Source: Desulfocapsa sp.
GTDB lineage: Bacteria; Desulfobacterota; Desulfobulbia; Desulfobulbales; Desulfocapsaceae
NCBI GenBank assembly: GCA_030638765.1
Contig: DAOWDZ010000001.1
Coordinates: 1-14,803, forward strand
Direction: 5' to 3'
Length of the DNA: 14,803 bases
In this document: piece after piece, positions 7,976 to 14,803 of the stretch
Numbering within the stretch: the first letter of the stretch is position 1
Layout of the letters: each line of letters starts with the position of its first letter
The notes under the pieces: model-generated
Told to the model about the DNA's origin: nothing
Seen by the model: only the letters and a program-made list of their open reading frames with translations
The model's database searches: none
Translations under genes and position numbers: made by a program

Positions 7976-8770
7976 TTATTTGTAAATGGTGATAGAGTGC
8001 TGTTGTTTGACTTCATGAAAGGGAATGCACTTGTAAATTTGCAGTTCTATGCTGTTGCTAGTGGGCGAATTGATGGCTATGGCGGCTTTATAGTCGTTTA
8101 CAGGAGAAAATCTGAAGAACTGCCAGTGGTCGGGAGAGTCATCGATTTCATCAAAATGAATTCTGATGTTTTTGTTAATTTCAAATCTAAATGATTCAAG
8201 ACTGATGGAAAGACCCATTCCTCTGGCCTTGATATACGCCTCTTTTAAGATCCATAGATCAAAGAAACCCTCTTGTCTGTTTTTGTCTGGAAGGTTTTTG
8301 ATATATTCTGCTTCAGCTTGTGCAAAAAATCGGTTTGCAATGTTCAGCTCAATTGACCGGTGAAAATCTTCGATATCTATTCCAATGTCATGGTTAAGAG
8401 TGACGGCGCAGGCTGTCATCCCTGAGCTGTGAGAGATATTGAATCTGAGAGGGAGCGTTGTGAGACCAGGTTTCAAGGCTGGTTTGCCATATTTGTTCTC
8501 GATAAAATCAAGGGAACCGGCTGGTAGACCGGTACAGGCAGATAGGACAAAGCGTACTAGCCCTCTGGTCACCAGGCAGTTATGTTGATCCTTTTCAAAA
8601 ATATAACTGCTGATTTTTGTCTTTTCATTCGTATTTGTAATTGATTGATACTGTTCAAGGATTTTTTTCTCACGAATCTCATCGACCAGAGTATAGAAGA
8701 AAAGGACTTTATTTGATTGCAGGGCAAAAGTATTCAAGGGAGTTCCTGGACAGTTAGATGATGATGGCAA
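7976..8770 (-). CDS. Sfp-type 4'-phosphopantetheinyl transferase
   Basis: 264 residues. It transfers the phosphopantetheine arm of coenzyme A to a serine of acyl or peptidyl carrier proteins, turning them from apo to holo form. The family motifs are present in order: NKYGKP (92-97), FNISHS (110-115), GIDIED (130-135, with metal-binding D132 and E134) and WILKEAYIKARG (173-184, with E177 and K181). The length fits the Sfp/EntD class rather than the short AcpS class. The start is uncertain: TTG at 8770 is the first possible start after in-frame stops, no ATG lies near the N-terminus, and no Shine-Dalgarno sequence is evident. It lies about 1.7 kb from a synthase whose carrier protein needs this modification, so it is probably the dedicated enzyme of that pathway, though it has its own promoter and opposite orientation. 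Confidence 0.93.
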   Translation of the reverse strand: MPSSSNCPGTPLNTFALQSNKVLFFYTLVDEIREKKILEQYQSITNTNEKTKISSYIFEKDQHNCLVTRGLVRFVLSACTGLPAGSLDFIENKYGKPALKPGLTTLPLRFNISHSSGMTACAVTLNHDIGIDIEDFHRSIELNIANRFFAQAEAEYIKNLPDKNRQEGFFDLWILKEAYIKARGMGLSISLESFRFEINKNIRIHFDEIDDSPDHWQFFRFSPVNDYKAAIAINSPTSNSIELQIYKCIPFHEVKQQHSITIYK

Positions 8771-8785
8771 CTGTATATTGTGAAT

Positions 8786-8821
8786 AGCAACTTATTATAA
8801 ACTGAGGGTCAGGGCAACCAA
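8786..8821 (-). promoter_or_regulatory. Possible promoter of the phosphopantetheinyl transferase gene
   Basis: On the minus strand a perfect TATAAT (8794-8799) is preceded at 16 bp by TTGGTT (8816-8821). Transcription would begin near 8787, leaving only about 16 leader bases before the TTG start codon and no ribosome-binding site, so either translation is weak or the start is elsewhere. The remaining 8822-9053 shows nothing clear apart from the AGGAG before the next gene. Confidence 0.4.
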
Positions 8822-9053
8822 GAAGTGTTGTCGGCTGTCTCGGTCTGTAGCATATCGAGATGAAATTGAACAAGTGAACGGTAAGTAACTAATCATTAAA
8901 GAATTAATAAGGATTCGATAGGAATAATCCTTTGCAATATGGTGTAAGAGTTGATAGAAATAAATAGTATCTATTGGAAAAAACGGAATTGTATTTCGAG
9001 ATGTATTCTGTAACGGACTAGTATTGTAAGGAAATATGTAAAAGGAGAGTGCC

Positions 9054-9566
9054 ATGGAAGAGACAAAAAATCAGGAACAGGAAGAACAGAAATCTGGATG
9101 TAAGTCGACAGGGGAAGATGTAACCTTGCGAAATCATGTTCTTGGGGCAATGGGAGTTGGAATGGTACCTATTCCAGTCGTTGATCTGGTTTCCCTGGCA
9201 GCTATTCAATTGAACTTACTCCGTAAGATCGCCAAAAAGTATGATATAGAATTTACAGAGGATATTGCTAAAAACGTTCTCGCCTCATTAATCGGTAGTT
9301 CCATACCCGTTGCCTTTTCCTTTACTTTTGCCAGTTTGATCAAAGGTGTGCCAATCATTGGCCAAACTGCAGCAGCTCTGGCCATGCCCATTCTTTCAGG
9401 TGCAACAACCTATGCGGTTGGTAAGGTATTTACGCAGCATTTTGCCTCAGGTGGAACTTTTCTTACCTTTGATCCAGATAAGGTAAAAGATTATTATGCT
9501 GAAATGTTTAAAGAAGGAAAAGATATTGCTTCAAGTTTGAAAAAAGAGAACAAAAAAGCCGAATAA
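9054..9566 (+). CDS. DUF697-like membrane protein
   Basis: 170 residues. A charged, Glu/Lys/Gln-rich N-terminus (1-25) is followed by three hydrophobic stretches (about 31-52, 77-97 and 100-123) and a charged Lys-rich tail (141-170). The segments IPVVDLVSLAAIQLNLL followed by IAKKYD, then GVPIIGQ and YAVGKVFTQHFASGG, match the pattern of DUF697 (YcjF-like) proteins, in which a Pro-Asp hydrophobic helix precedes a Gly-rich membrane hairpin. DUF697 is often fused to, or encoded beside, Era-like GTPases; none is seen here and the protein has no P-loop. The start is secured by AGGAG 8 bases upstream. It is a single-gene unit closed by its own terminator, so a role in the adjacent biosynthetic operon is not supported by layout. 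Biochemical function is unknown. Confidence 0.8.
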   Translation: MEETKNQEQEEQKSGCKSTGEDVTLRNHVLGAMGVGMVPIPVVDLVSLAAIQLNLLRKIAKKYDIEFTEDIAKNVLASLIGSSIPVAFSFTFASLIKGVPIIGQTAAALAMPILSGATTYAVGKVFTQHFASGGTFLTFDPDKVKDYYAEMFKEGKDIASSLKKENKKAE

Positions 9567-9605
9567 AATTTTGTAATGTAGAAGGCAGTTTTCGTTGAGT
9601 CATGA

Positions 9606-9642
9606 GGGATCAGTCCATTATTGGGTTGATCCCTTTTTTTTT
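9606..9642 (+). terminator. Rho-independent terminator
   Basis: GGGATCA (9606-9612) pairs with TGATCCC (9627-9633). Inside, CCA/TGG can add three pairs around a TTAT loop. Nine T follow directly (9634-9642). It ends the DUF697-like gene and separates it from the regulator/synthase operon. A run of nine C lies just behind (9647-9655). Confidence 0.9.
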
Positions 9643-9739
9643 ATTTCCCCCCCCCAGAAATACCCTGGTGAGCCTGAAATCGCAGAGCTTATCCTCTATC
9701 TCTCCTGCAGTTGCAAGGGTGTACGTGAACCATAGACGC

Positions 9740-9766
9740 TTGACGATTAAATGTTAATCGTATAGT
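9740..9766 (+). promoter_or_regulatory. Promoter of the regulator/synthase operon with palindromic operator
   Basis: TTGACG (9740-9745) and TATAGT (9761-9766) form a sigma-70-like pair, with a short 15-bp spacer. The spacer is almost entirely a perfect palindrome: ACGATTAA (9743-9750), ATG, TTAATCGT (9754-9761), which overlaps both hexamers. A dimeric winged-helix protein bound there would block RNA polymerase. The obvious candidate is the regulator encoded about 80 bp downstream (autoregulation; inference). The short spacer also leaves open activation by DNA distortion. Apart from the nine-C run, 9656-9739 shows nothing recognisable. Confidence 0.6.
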
Positions 9767-9772
9767 GTTTTT

Positions 9773-9807
9773 TACGACAGTTTGATGGAGTAATCTGTCA
9801 CGTCGTA
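9773..9807 (+). repeat. Imperfect dyad in the 5' leader
   Basis: TACGAC (9773-9778) is complementary to GTCGTA (9802-9807), and alternatively GACAG (9776-9780) to CTGTC (9795-9799). The two pairings exclude each other in part. It begins about where transcription would start and ends about 35 bases before the strong ribosome-binding site. It may be a second regulator half-site pair or a leader hairpin; evidence is weak. Confidence 0.3.
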
Positions 9808-9847
9808 TTTAATGGTACCCAAAAAAACTGAAAATGAAGGAGGAACA

Positions 9848-10495
9848 ATGCCATATATTTCTCTATCAATGGCAGAGATGAGCAGAAAGAATGCTCAGGG
9901 AAGTGAAGATAAAGAACAGCAGGAAAAAAGTAAAAAAATATTCCGACACCCTGTCAGAAGCAGGATTGTCGGTATCCTCAGAGACGGTGTTCCGCATACT
10001 CAGCAGGAACTTGGCAAGATTATTTCCATGTCCAATGCTGCCGTTCATTATCATATCAAATTACTTCTTGATGTTGGAATTGTTAAACTGGACAGCACCC
10101 GCAATGGGCCAAATGGAATAGTTGAAAAACTTTATACAGTTTGCATTGAAGAATGGCCTGACGTTTCAATGGATGATTTTGACTATTATCTTGATTACAC
10201 AGTTTCGTGGATGAATGAAAGGCATCGTGAAGGGGTTAATATTCTTAAGGATGAAAATTTCAAACTACCCTTTATTACAGGAAGTTACACTGCCAGAGCT
10301 TCTCTGGATGATATAGCCGAATTCAAACGGAAAATGGAAAACCTGTTCAATGACTTCTTTGACACATGTGAAGAGTCGGAGGATGAGGGGAAAATCCCAT
10401 TTGCAGTGACCTTCGCAATGCTTCCTTCACAGGAAAAGAGTGATGGGGAGTGTCGGCATGTACTTGAGTTTGAACCTAAGCCTGATGATCCATGA
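9848..10495 (+). CDS. Winged helix-turn-helix (ArsR-like) transcription regulator
   Basis: 215 residues. A charged N-terminus (about 1-30) precedes a winged-helix domain (about 31-100): FRHPVRSRIVGILRDG as first helix, TQQELGKII, then SNAAVHYHIKLLLDVGIVK as recognition helix, and a wing ending in EKLYTV. The HPVRSRIV and VHYHIKLL patterns are typical of ArsR/HTH_20-type regulators. The C-terminal half (100-215), acidic and rich in Asp/Glu, is not recognised and may bind an effector or dimerise. No Cys-rich metal site of the ELCVC type is seen, so metal sensing is unlikely. The start at 9848 is chosen for the strong AAGGAGG just before it; the ATG at 9812 has none. Its stop overlaps the synthase start (ATGA), which implies translational coupling and a role in controlling that pathway. 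Whether it represses or activates is not shown. Confidence 0.88.
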   Translation: MPYISLSMAEMSRKNAQGSEDKEQQEKSKKIFRHPVRSRIVGILRDGVPHTQQELGKIISMSNAAVHYHIKLLLDVGIVKLDSTRNGPNGIVEKLYTVCIEEWPDVSMDDFDYYLDYTVSWMNERHREGVNILKDENFKLPFITGSYTARASLDDIAEFKRKMENLFNDFFDTCEESEDEGKIPFAVTFAMLPSQEKSDGECRHVLEFEPKPDDP

Positions 10496-13400
10496 ACATA
10501 GAAATATTTCAAGAGAAGATCGTTTATAAGAGCCCCTTTCTTGAACAGGCCAGGCGTTTTCCTGAAAAAGATCTGTTTGTTTTTCACCGGGAAAAGGGTA
10601 ATTCCTCTTTCCTTACGGGGCACACTTTTGAACAACAAGTGACTTCATTAGGCCGTTTGTTGCAAAAAAGAGTAGGGGAGCAGGAAAAGGTGCTTCTCCT
10701 CCTCCCTCAGGGACTGGATTTTGTTTGCAGCCTCATGGCTTGCTGGTATGCAAATGTAGTTGCAGTACCGATACCTGTAACCGAAGTATCAACGTCTGTT
10801 GAAGTTGAAAAAAAAATAAGACAGATCCTTGATGATTCCAAGGCAACATGTCTTGTAACTTTACCCTACTTTAAAGAATTTTGTAATTTAGAAGAACTCT
10901 TCCCAACTCTGCCCATCCTTGATGTTCAAGATTGTGCTCCTGCGGAATCCTGCAAAACAGAACAACGATCCACTTTACCCGATGATATTGCGCTTTTACT
11001 CTACACCTCAGGCTCTACCTCTCATCCCAAGGGGGTAATTCTGAGCCATGATAATATTCTTTCCCAGGCACATACCGCTGCAGCTCAATGGCAGATAAGC
11101 AGTGAAAGCCGAATAGTCTGCTGGGCGCCACTATTCTCCAGTTTTGGATTAATTGTCAGTGTTTTGTCTCCATTAATACAGGGAGCCACAAGTGTTATCC
11201 TATCGCCTGGCTCTTTTGTGCAGGACCCTGCGGGGTGGTTTCGTAGTCTTGATGCCCACAGAGCCACACATACAGGAGCACCCAATTTTGCTCTGGATCT
11301 TTGTTATTCCCTGATTGAGCCCCATCTGCTTTCGGATCTTTCCCTTCACTCCCTGAAGGCGATTATCTGTGGAGGAGAACCTATACGCAGGGCTACGTGG
11401 GATCGGTTTGTCCGGAAATTTTCAGGGCTGGGAATCAGGGAAGAGACCTTTTGTCCCAACTATGGTTTGTCGGAAACAGGGTCAATTGCCTTTAAGAAAA
11501 TAGGAGAACCACCCCGTTGTCTTTTTCTTGATGTTTCCTCCCTGGAAAATGGAAAGATACAAGAGAGTGATAAGGAGAGAAAAAACAAGATAATCACCAG
11601 TTGTGGTGAAATCGGTGCCGGAATCCAGGTTATCATCGTTGATCCTAAAACGTGTGAACCCTGTTCTCCTGTAGAGACGGGTGAAATCTGGATCAAATCA
11701 CCTTCTGTGGCAAAGGGCTATCTTAATCTGGAAAAAGAAACAGCTGTCGCTTTTTCAGGAACCCTTGAGTCTAGACGAGAAACTGGTTTTTTTCGCACCG
11801 GAGACCTTGGTTTTGTGCGTGACAAGCACCTGTTTATTATTGGCAGGGAAAAAGAGGTCATTATTGTCAATGGCAAGAACTACTATCCTGTGGATATAGA
11901 GTGGATCATAAAAGAAAATGTCCCGGATCCGGATCTTCCCGTGGTTGTTATTGCAAGAGAAAGTGACGACCAGGAACAGGTTGTGGTTGTGCTCGAGATT
12001 GAAGAGCCCCTTGGTCAAGTAGAATATGAGCAAATAATCAGGAAGATACTTGGGGCCGTCTCAGAAACATTTGCCCTGTATCTCTCTGCAATTACCCTGG
12101 TTGCTAAGGGTACTATTCCCAGGACAAGTAGCGGCAAAATTCAAAGAAGGTTGTGCAGGGAATTGTTTCTGAATCAGGAGATGAAAGCTCTTTATCAGTA
12201 TCGGCAAGAAAGTGCAGGGATTCCTGCCAAGAGATCTGGTGCCAGTAAAAAAAATATCGATATCTTAAAAAATAAGGTCTTCCTGCCTGAACTTCTGATT
12301 GACCCTGATCTGCTTGAAAAGGCGGTAACAGTGAGTGAACTTGGAATAAATTCCATTCAATATATCCGTATTGCCAAGCGGATTGAAGATGTTTTTGCCA
12401 TTCAGTTTTCTCCGGTTATGCTGTTCAAGCACAAGCGTTTTGTGGAACTTGAGCACTATATCGCAAGCCAGGCTGAAAGCAAGAACCTTTCTTGTAATGT
12501 GCAGTCTGAGATTTCCAGTGATGCTTGTAACAGGGAAGACGAAATAGCTGTGATTGGCATCAGTTGCAATTTTCCTGGAGGAGCTAGTAATCCTGAACGA
12601 TTCTGGGAAAATATTGTTCAGGGTCGAGATGTGATAACTTCTCTTGCAGAAAGTCGGCCGCAGATAATTACAGATGCTGAACAATACTATAACGATCCGG
12701 GGAACCTTTTTCCCCGTTGGGGAGGTTTTGTAGATTATAGCGATACCTTTGACGCCTCATTTTTTGCCATTTCCACCCTGGAAGCGGAAAGTATGGATCC
12801 GCAGCAACGGAAAATGCTTGAACTGACCTGGGATGTGATTGAGCGTAGTGGTTATAACCCACGCTCCCTTGCAGGAAAGGACATTGGCCTCTTTGTGGGT
12901 GCGCATGTCAACGACTATGCTGAACTGGTCAACAGGAAACCGGATCTAGTTGATATTTATGGCGCATTTCTTGATTCCGGGCTCCATATGAGCCTCCTTC
13001 CCCATCGCATCTCACGCTGGTTTGATTTTCATGGTCCCAGCGAACTGATCAATACTGCCTGTTCCAGTTCTCTGGTGGCAATTCACCATGCAGTGGAATC
13101 GATTAGGCAGGGGGAATGCCCCCTGGCCATAGCCTGTGGAATAAATCTTATCTTTAGCTCCCGTGTCTTTGTTCTTGCCAACAAGGCGGGAATGCTGGCA
13201 GCTGATGGGCATTGCAAGACCTTTGATAAAGGGGCCAACGGTTTTGCAAGGGCAGAGGGGTATGGCGCCCTTGTTCTTAAACCATTATCCCAGGCTACTA
13301 AAGATAACGATTCCATCTACGGTATTATCAAGTCCACGGTAGTCAACCATGATGGGCAGTCAGACTCTCTCAGGGCGCCGAGTCTTGAAGGGCAGAAACA

Positions 13401-14803
13401 GTTGATCCTTAGAGCCTGGAAAAAGTCCGGGGTGTCTCCCGGTACCATCAGCTACATTGAGACTCATGGGACGGGTACCAGTCTGGGAGATCCCATTGAA
13501 ATACAGGCTCTGCAGGAGGCGTTTCAGGAGAATGTCCCCGGTGTAAGTGAACCATTCTGTGGTCTGGGTTCGGTAAAGACTAATATGGGGCATGCCGAGT
13601 CGGCAGCCGGGATGGCAGGGCTCATTAAGGTCCTGATGGCCATGAAATATAAGACTATTCCAGGACTCTGTAATTTTACGGAACTCAATCCTTTTATATC
13701 ACTCCGGGATGGTCCATTGTATCTGGTGGAGCAGAACCGTGAATGGAAAAGGATGCAGGGAGAGGACGGTAAGGCGGTACCCAGGAGGGCAGGGGTAAGT
13801 TCCTTTGGTTTCGGCGGTGCAAATGGCCATGTCGTAGTGGAGGAATATTCGCCGTGTGGTGACAGACCTTTCGTTGCAAGAAATGAAGGAGCAGTGCTCA
13901 TTGTCCTGTCTGCAAAGAATAAGGAGCGTCTCCAGGTATCCGTTCAGCAACTACTTCAGTTTGTCAGGGAAGGTGCAGAGGAAATTAATCTGCAGGACAT
14001 GGCCTATACACTCCAGAAGGGCAGGGAGGCTATGGGGGAACGGGTTGTTTTCCTGGCTGCTGGCGTTTCTGAGCTTATCGGAAAACTGGAGTTGTATATC
14101 CAGGGAGAGACCGGTTCCGGAATGATCCTGAATGGAGAATCCGCCAGGGAGAGGAAGCTTAAAAATGTAGCAGAACAATGGCTGCAGAGCGGTAATGTTC
14201 AATGGGATTTTCTCTATAAAGAGTATAGGCCCAAGCGTATCGCTCTTCCCACCTATCCCTTTGCGAGAGATCGCTACTGGTTTCCTGAAGGGGAAACATG
14301 TTCCGAAAACAACGATGCTGAAATCTTTATGCTGACACCGGTATGGAATGTTTTTTCTTTACCGGAAAAAAACAGTAGCACACCAGCTGAAACGGCCAGA
14401 ACAATCGTGATCGGTGCAACGCAGAAGCAGCAGGAGGATCTTGAACCACATTTTCCAAATGGTCGATTTGTTCCTGCCTTTTCCGGAGAAAATAGTGAGG
14501 CAATAACTGCCATTTTACAAAAATCAGACCCGTGTGAGCATGTTGTCTGGATTGCTCCGTTTTCTATGTTGAAAAACGCGGCTGAGAATGATCTGACTGC
14601 AGGCCAAGACGATGCTGTACTGCAGTTGTTTCGTCTGGCCAAGGTCTTTCTTGCTCTAGGCTATGGTACTGTAAAGCTGAATTTGACTCTTATTACCACC
14701 CAGGCCATGGCAGTGGGAAAAGAGGATTTGTTAAATCCTGGGCATGCTGCCATTCATGGTTTTGCAGGATCACTGGCCAGGGAATACTCCGGCTGGAATA
14801 TTC
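10492..14803 (+). CDS. Trans-AT-type polyketide synthase loading protein: FAAL-ACP-KS-KR (continues past window edge)
   Basis: 1,437 residues visible. A fatty-acyl-AMP ligase (about 1-570) has YTSGST (171-176), PNYGLSETG (322-330), TGDLG (436-440), GREKE (451-455), NGKNYYPVDIE (460-470) and SSGKIQRR with Lys549; the YPVDIE signature marks a FAAL more than an NRPS adenylation domain. It activates a carboxylic acid with ATP and loads the next domain. The carrier protein (about 585-655) has LGINSIQ with Ser621. The ketosynthase (about 683-1115) has Cys857 in TACSSS, His992 in HGTGT and His1034 in NMGH, so its triad is intact. The post-ketosynthase linker ends in LPTYPFARDRYW (1252-1263). No acyltransferase follows, as in trans-AT systems. 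From about 1275 the N-terminal subdomain of a ketoreductase begins (LFRLAKVFLALGYG, HAAIHGFAGSLARE); its NADPH site lies outside. It overlaps the regulator gene by ATGA and lacks a ribosome-binding site of its own. Confidence 0.93.
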   Translation, partial: MNIEIFQEKIVYKSPFLEQARRFPEKDLFVFHREKGNSSFLTGHTFEQQVTSLGRLLQKRVGEQEKVLLLLPQGLDFVCSLMACWYANVVAVPIPVTEVSTSVEVEKKIRQILDDSKATCLVTLPYFKEFCNLEELFPTLPILDVQDCAPAESCKTEQRSTLPDDIALLLYTSGSTSHPKGVILSHDNILSQAHTAAAQWQISSESRIVCWAPLFSSFGLIVSVLSPLIQGATSVILSPGSFVQDPAGWFRSLDAHRATHTGAPNFALDLCYSLIEPHLLSDLSLHSLKAIICGGEPIRRATWDRFVRKFSGLGIREETFCPNYGLSETGSIAFKKIGEPPRCLFLDVSSLENGKIQESDKERKNKIITSCGEIGAGIQVIIVDPKTCEPCSPVETGEIWIKSPSVAKGYLNLEKETAVAFSGTLESRRETGFFRTGDLGFVRDKHLFIIGREKEVIIVNGKNYYPVDIEWIIKENVPDPDLPVVVIARESDDQEQVVVVLEIEEPLGQVEYEQIIRKILGAVSETFALYLSAITLVAKGTIPRTSSGKIQRRLCRELFLNQEMKALYQYRQESAGIPAKRSGASKKNIDILKNKVFLPELLIDPDLLEKAVTVSELGINSIQYIRIAKRIEDVFAIQFSPVMLFKHKRFVELEHYIASQAESKNLSCNVQSEISSDACNREDEIAVIGISCNFPGGASNPERFWENIVQGRDVITSLAESRPQIITDAEQYYNDPGNLFPRWGGFVDYSDTFDASFFAISTLEAESMDPQQRKMLELTWDVIERSGYNPRSLAGKDIGLFVGAHVNDYAELVNRKPDLVDIYGAFLDSGLHMSLLPHRISRWFDFHGPSELINTACSSSLVAIHHAVESIRQGECPLAIACGINLIFSSRVFVLANKAGMLAADGHCKTFDKGANGFARAEGYGALVLKPLSQATKDNDSIYGIIKSTVVNHDGQSDSLRAPSLEGQKQLILRAWKKSGVSPGTISYIETHGTGTSLGDPIEIQALQEAFQENVPGVSEPFCGLGSVKTNMGHAESAAGMAGLIKVLMAMKYKTIPGLCNFTELNPFISLRDGPLYLVEQNREWKRMQGEDGKAVPRRAGVSSFGFGGANGHVVVEEYSPCGDRPFVARNEGAVLIVLSAKNKERLQVSVQQLLQFVREGAEEINLQDMAYTLQKGREAMGERVVFLAAGVSELIGKLELYIQGETGSGMILNGESARERKLKNVAEQWLQSGNVQWDFLYKEYRPKRIALPTYPFARDRYWFPEGETCSENNDAEIFMLTPVWNVFSLPEKNSSTPAETARTIVIGATQKQQEDLEPHFPNGRFVPAFSGENSEAITAILQKSDPCEHVVWIAPFSMLKNAAENDLTAGQDDAVLQLFRLAKVFLALGYGTVKLNLTLITTQAMAVGKEDLLNPGHAAIHGFAGSLAREYSGWNI

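Noticed and set aside
8795..9209. Open frames on the minus strand between the transferase and the DUF697-like gene
   Set aside because: Low-complexity Ser/Tyr/Ile-rich translations, no ribosome-binding site, and partly antisense to the DUF697-like gene.
9812..9847. Start of the winged-helix regulator at 9812
   Set aside because: No ribosome-binding site precedes it, whereas AAGGAGG precedes the ATG at 9848.
10492..12200. Ligase domain read as an NRPS adenylation domain or a plain acyl-CoA ligase
   Set aside because: The YPVDIE motif after the GREKE hinge, the SCGEIGAG segment and the directly fused ACP fit a fatty-acyl-AMP ligase better. A profile search could still overturn this.
1..14803. 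Search for CRISPR arrays, tRNA or rRNA genes, insertion sequences and integrase sites
   Set aside because: No regularly spaced repeats, cloverleaf sequences, transposase frames or terminal repeats were seen by eye.

Overview
The window looks like chromosomal DNA of a Gram-negative, probably anaerobic, moderately AT-rich bacterium. Multi-PAS proteins, a Cache-type sensor kinase and PAS domains carrying a Cys/His cluster fit a Desulfobacterota (sulfate-reducer-like) genome best. This assignment is inference from domain style; no rRNA, tRNA or taxonomic marker gene is present. There is no sign of phage, an insertion sequence, CRISPR or an integration site.

Left half (1-7149, all on the minus strand): a signal-transduction block. 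In transcription order it holds a soluble five-PAS protein with a LuxR-type DNA-binding end, a membrane hybrid histidine kinase (Cache sensor, two PAS, kinase, receiver), and a methyl-accepting chemotaxis protein that runs off the left edge. Kinase and chemoreceptor are 44 bp apart and probably cotranscribed. The kinase has a plausible sigma-70 promoter of its own in the 221-bp gap behind the PAS-LuxR gene.

Middle (7150-9642): a 349-bp divergent intergenic region with an imperfect hairpin; a small secreted protein with six cysteines and no recognised family; on the minus strand a Sfp-type 4'-phosphopantetheinyl transferase; and on the plus strand a DUF697-like membrane protein closed by a clear rho-independent terminator.

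Right part (9643-14803): the start of a biosynthetic operon. A promoter with a perfect 8-3-8 palindrome between its -35 and -10 elements precedes a winged-helix regulator. The regulator's stop codon overlaps, as ATGA, the start of a giant synthase that continues past the right edge. The visible 1,437 residues read as fatty-acyl-AMP ligase, acyl carrier protein, ketosynthase, post-ketosynthase linker and the beginning of a ketoreductase. No acyltransferase domain follows the ketosynthase, so this is most likely the loading and first extension module of a trans-AT polyketide (or polyketide-peptide) pathway primed by a free fatty or aryl acid. The nearby phosphopantetheinyl transferase is the obvious candidate for activating its carrier proteins. 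The palindrome and the coupled regulator suggest an autoregulated pathway. The product cannot be told from this window.
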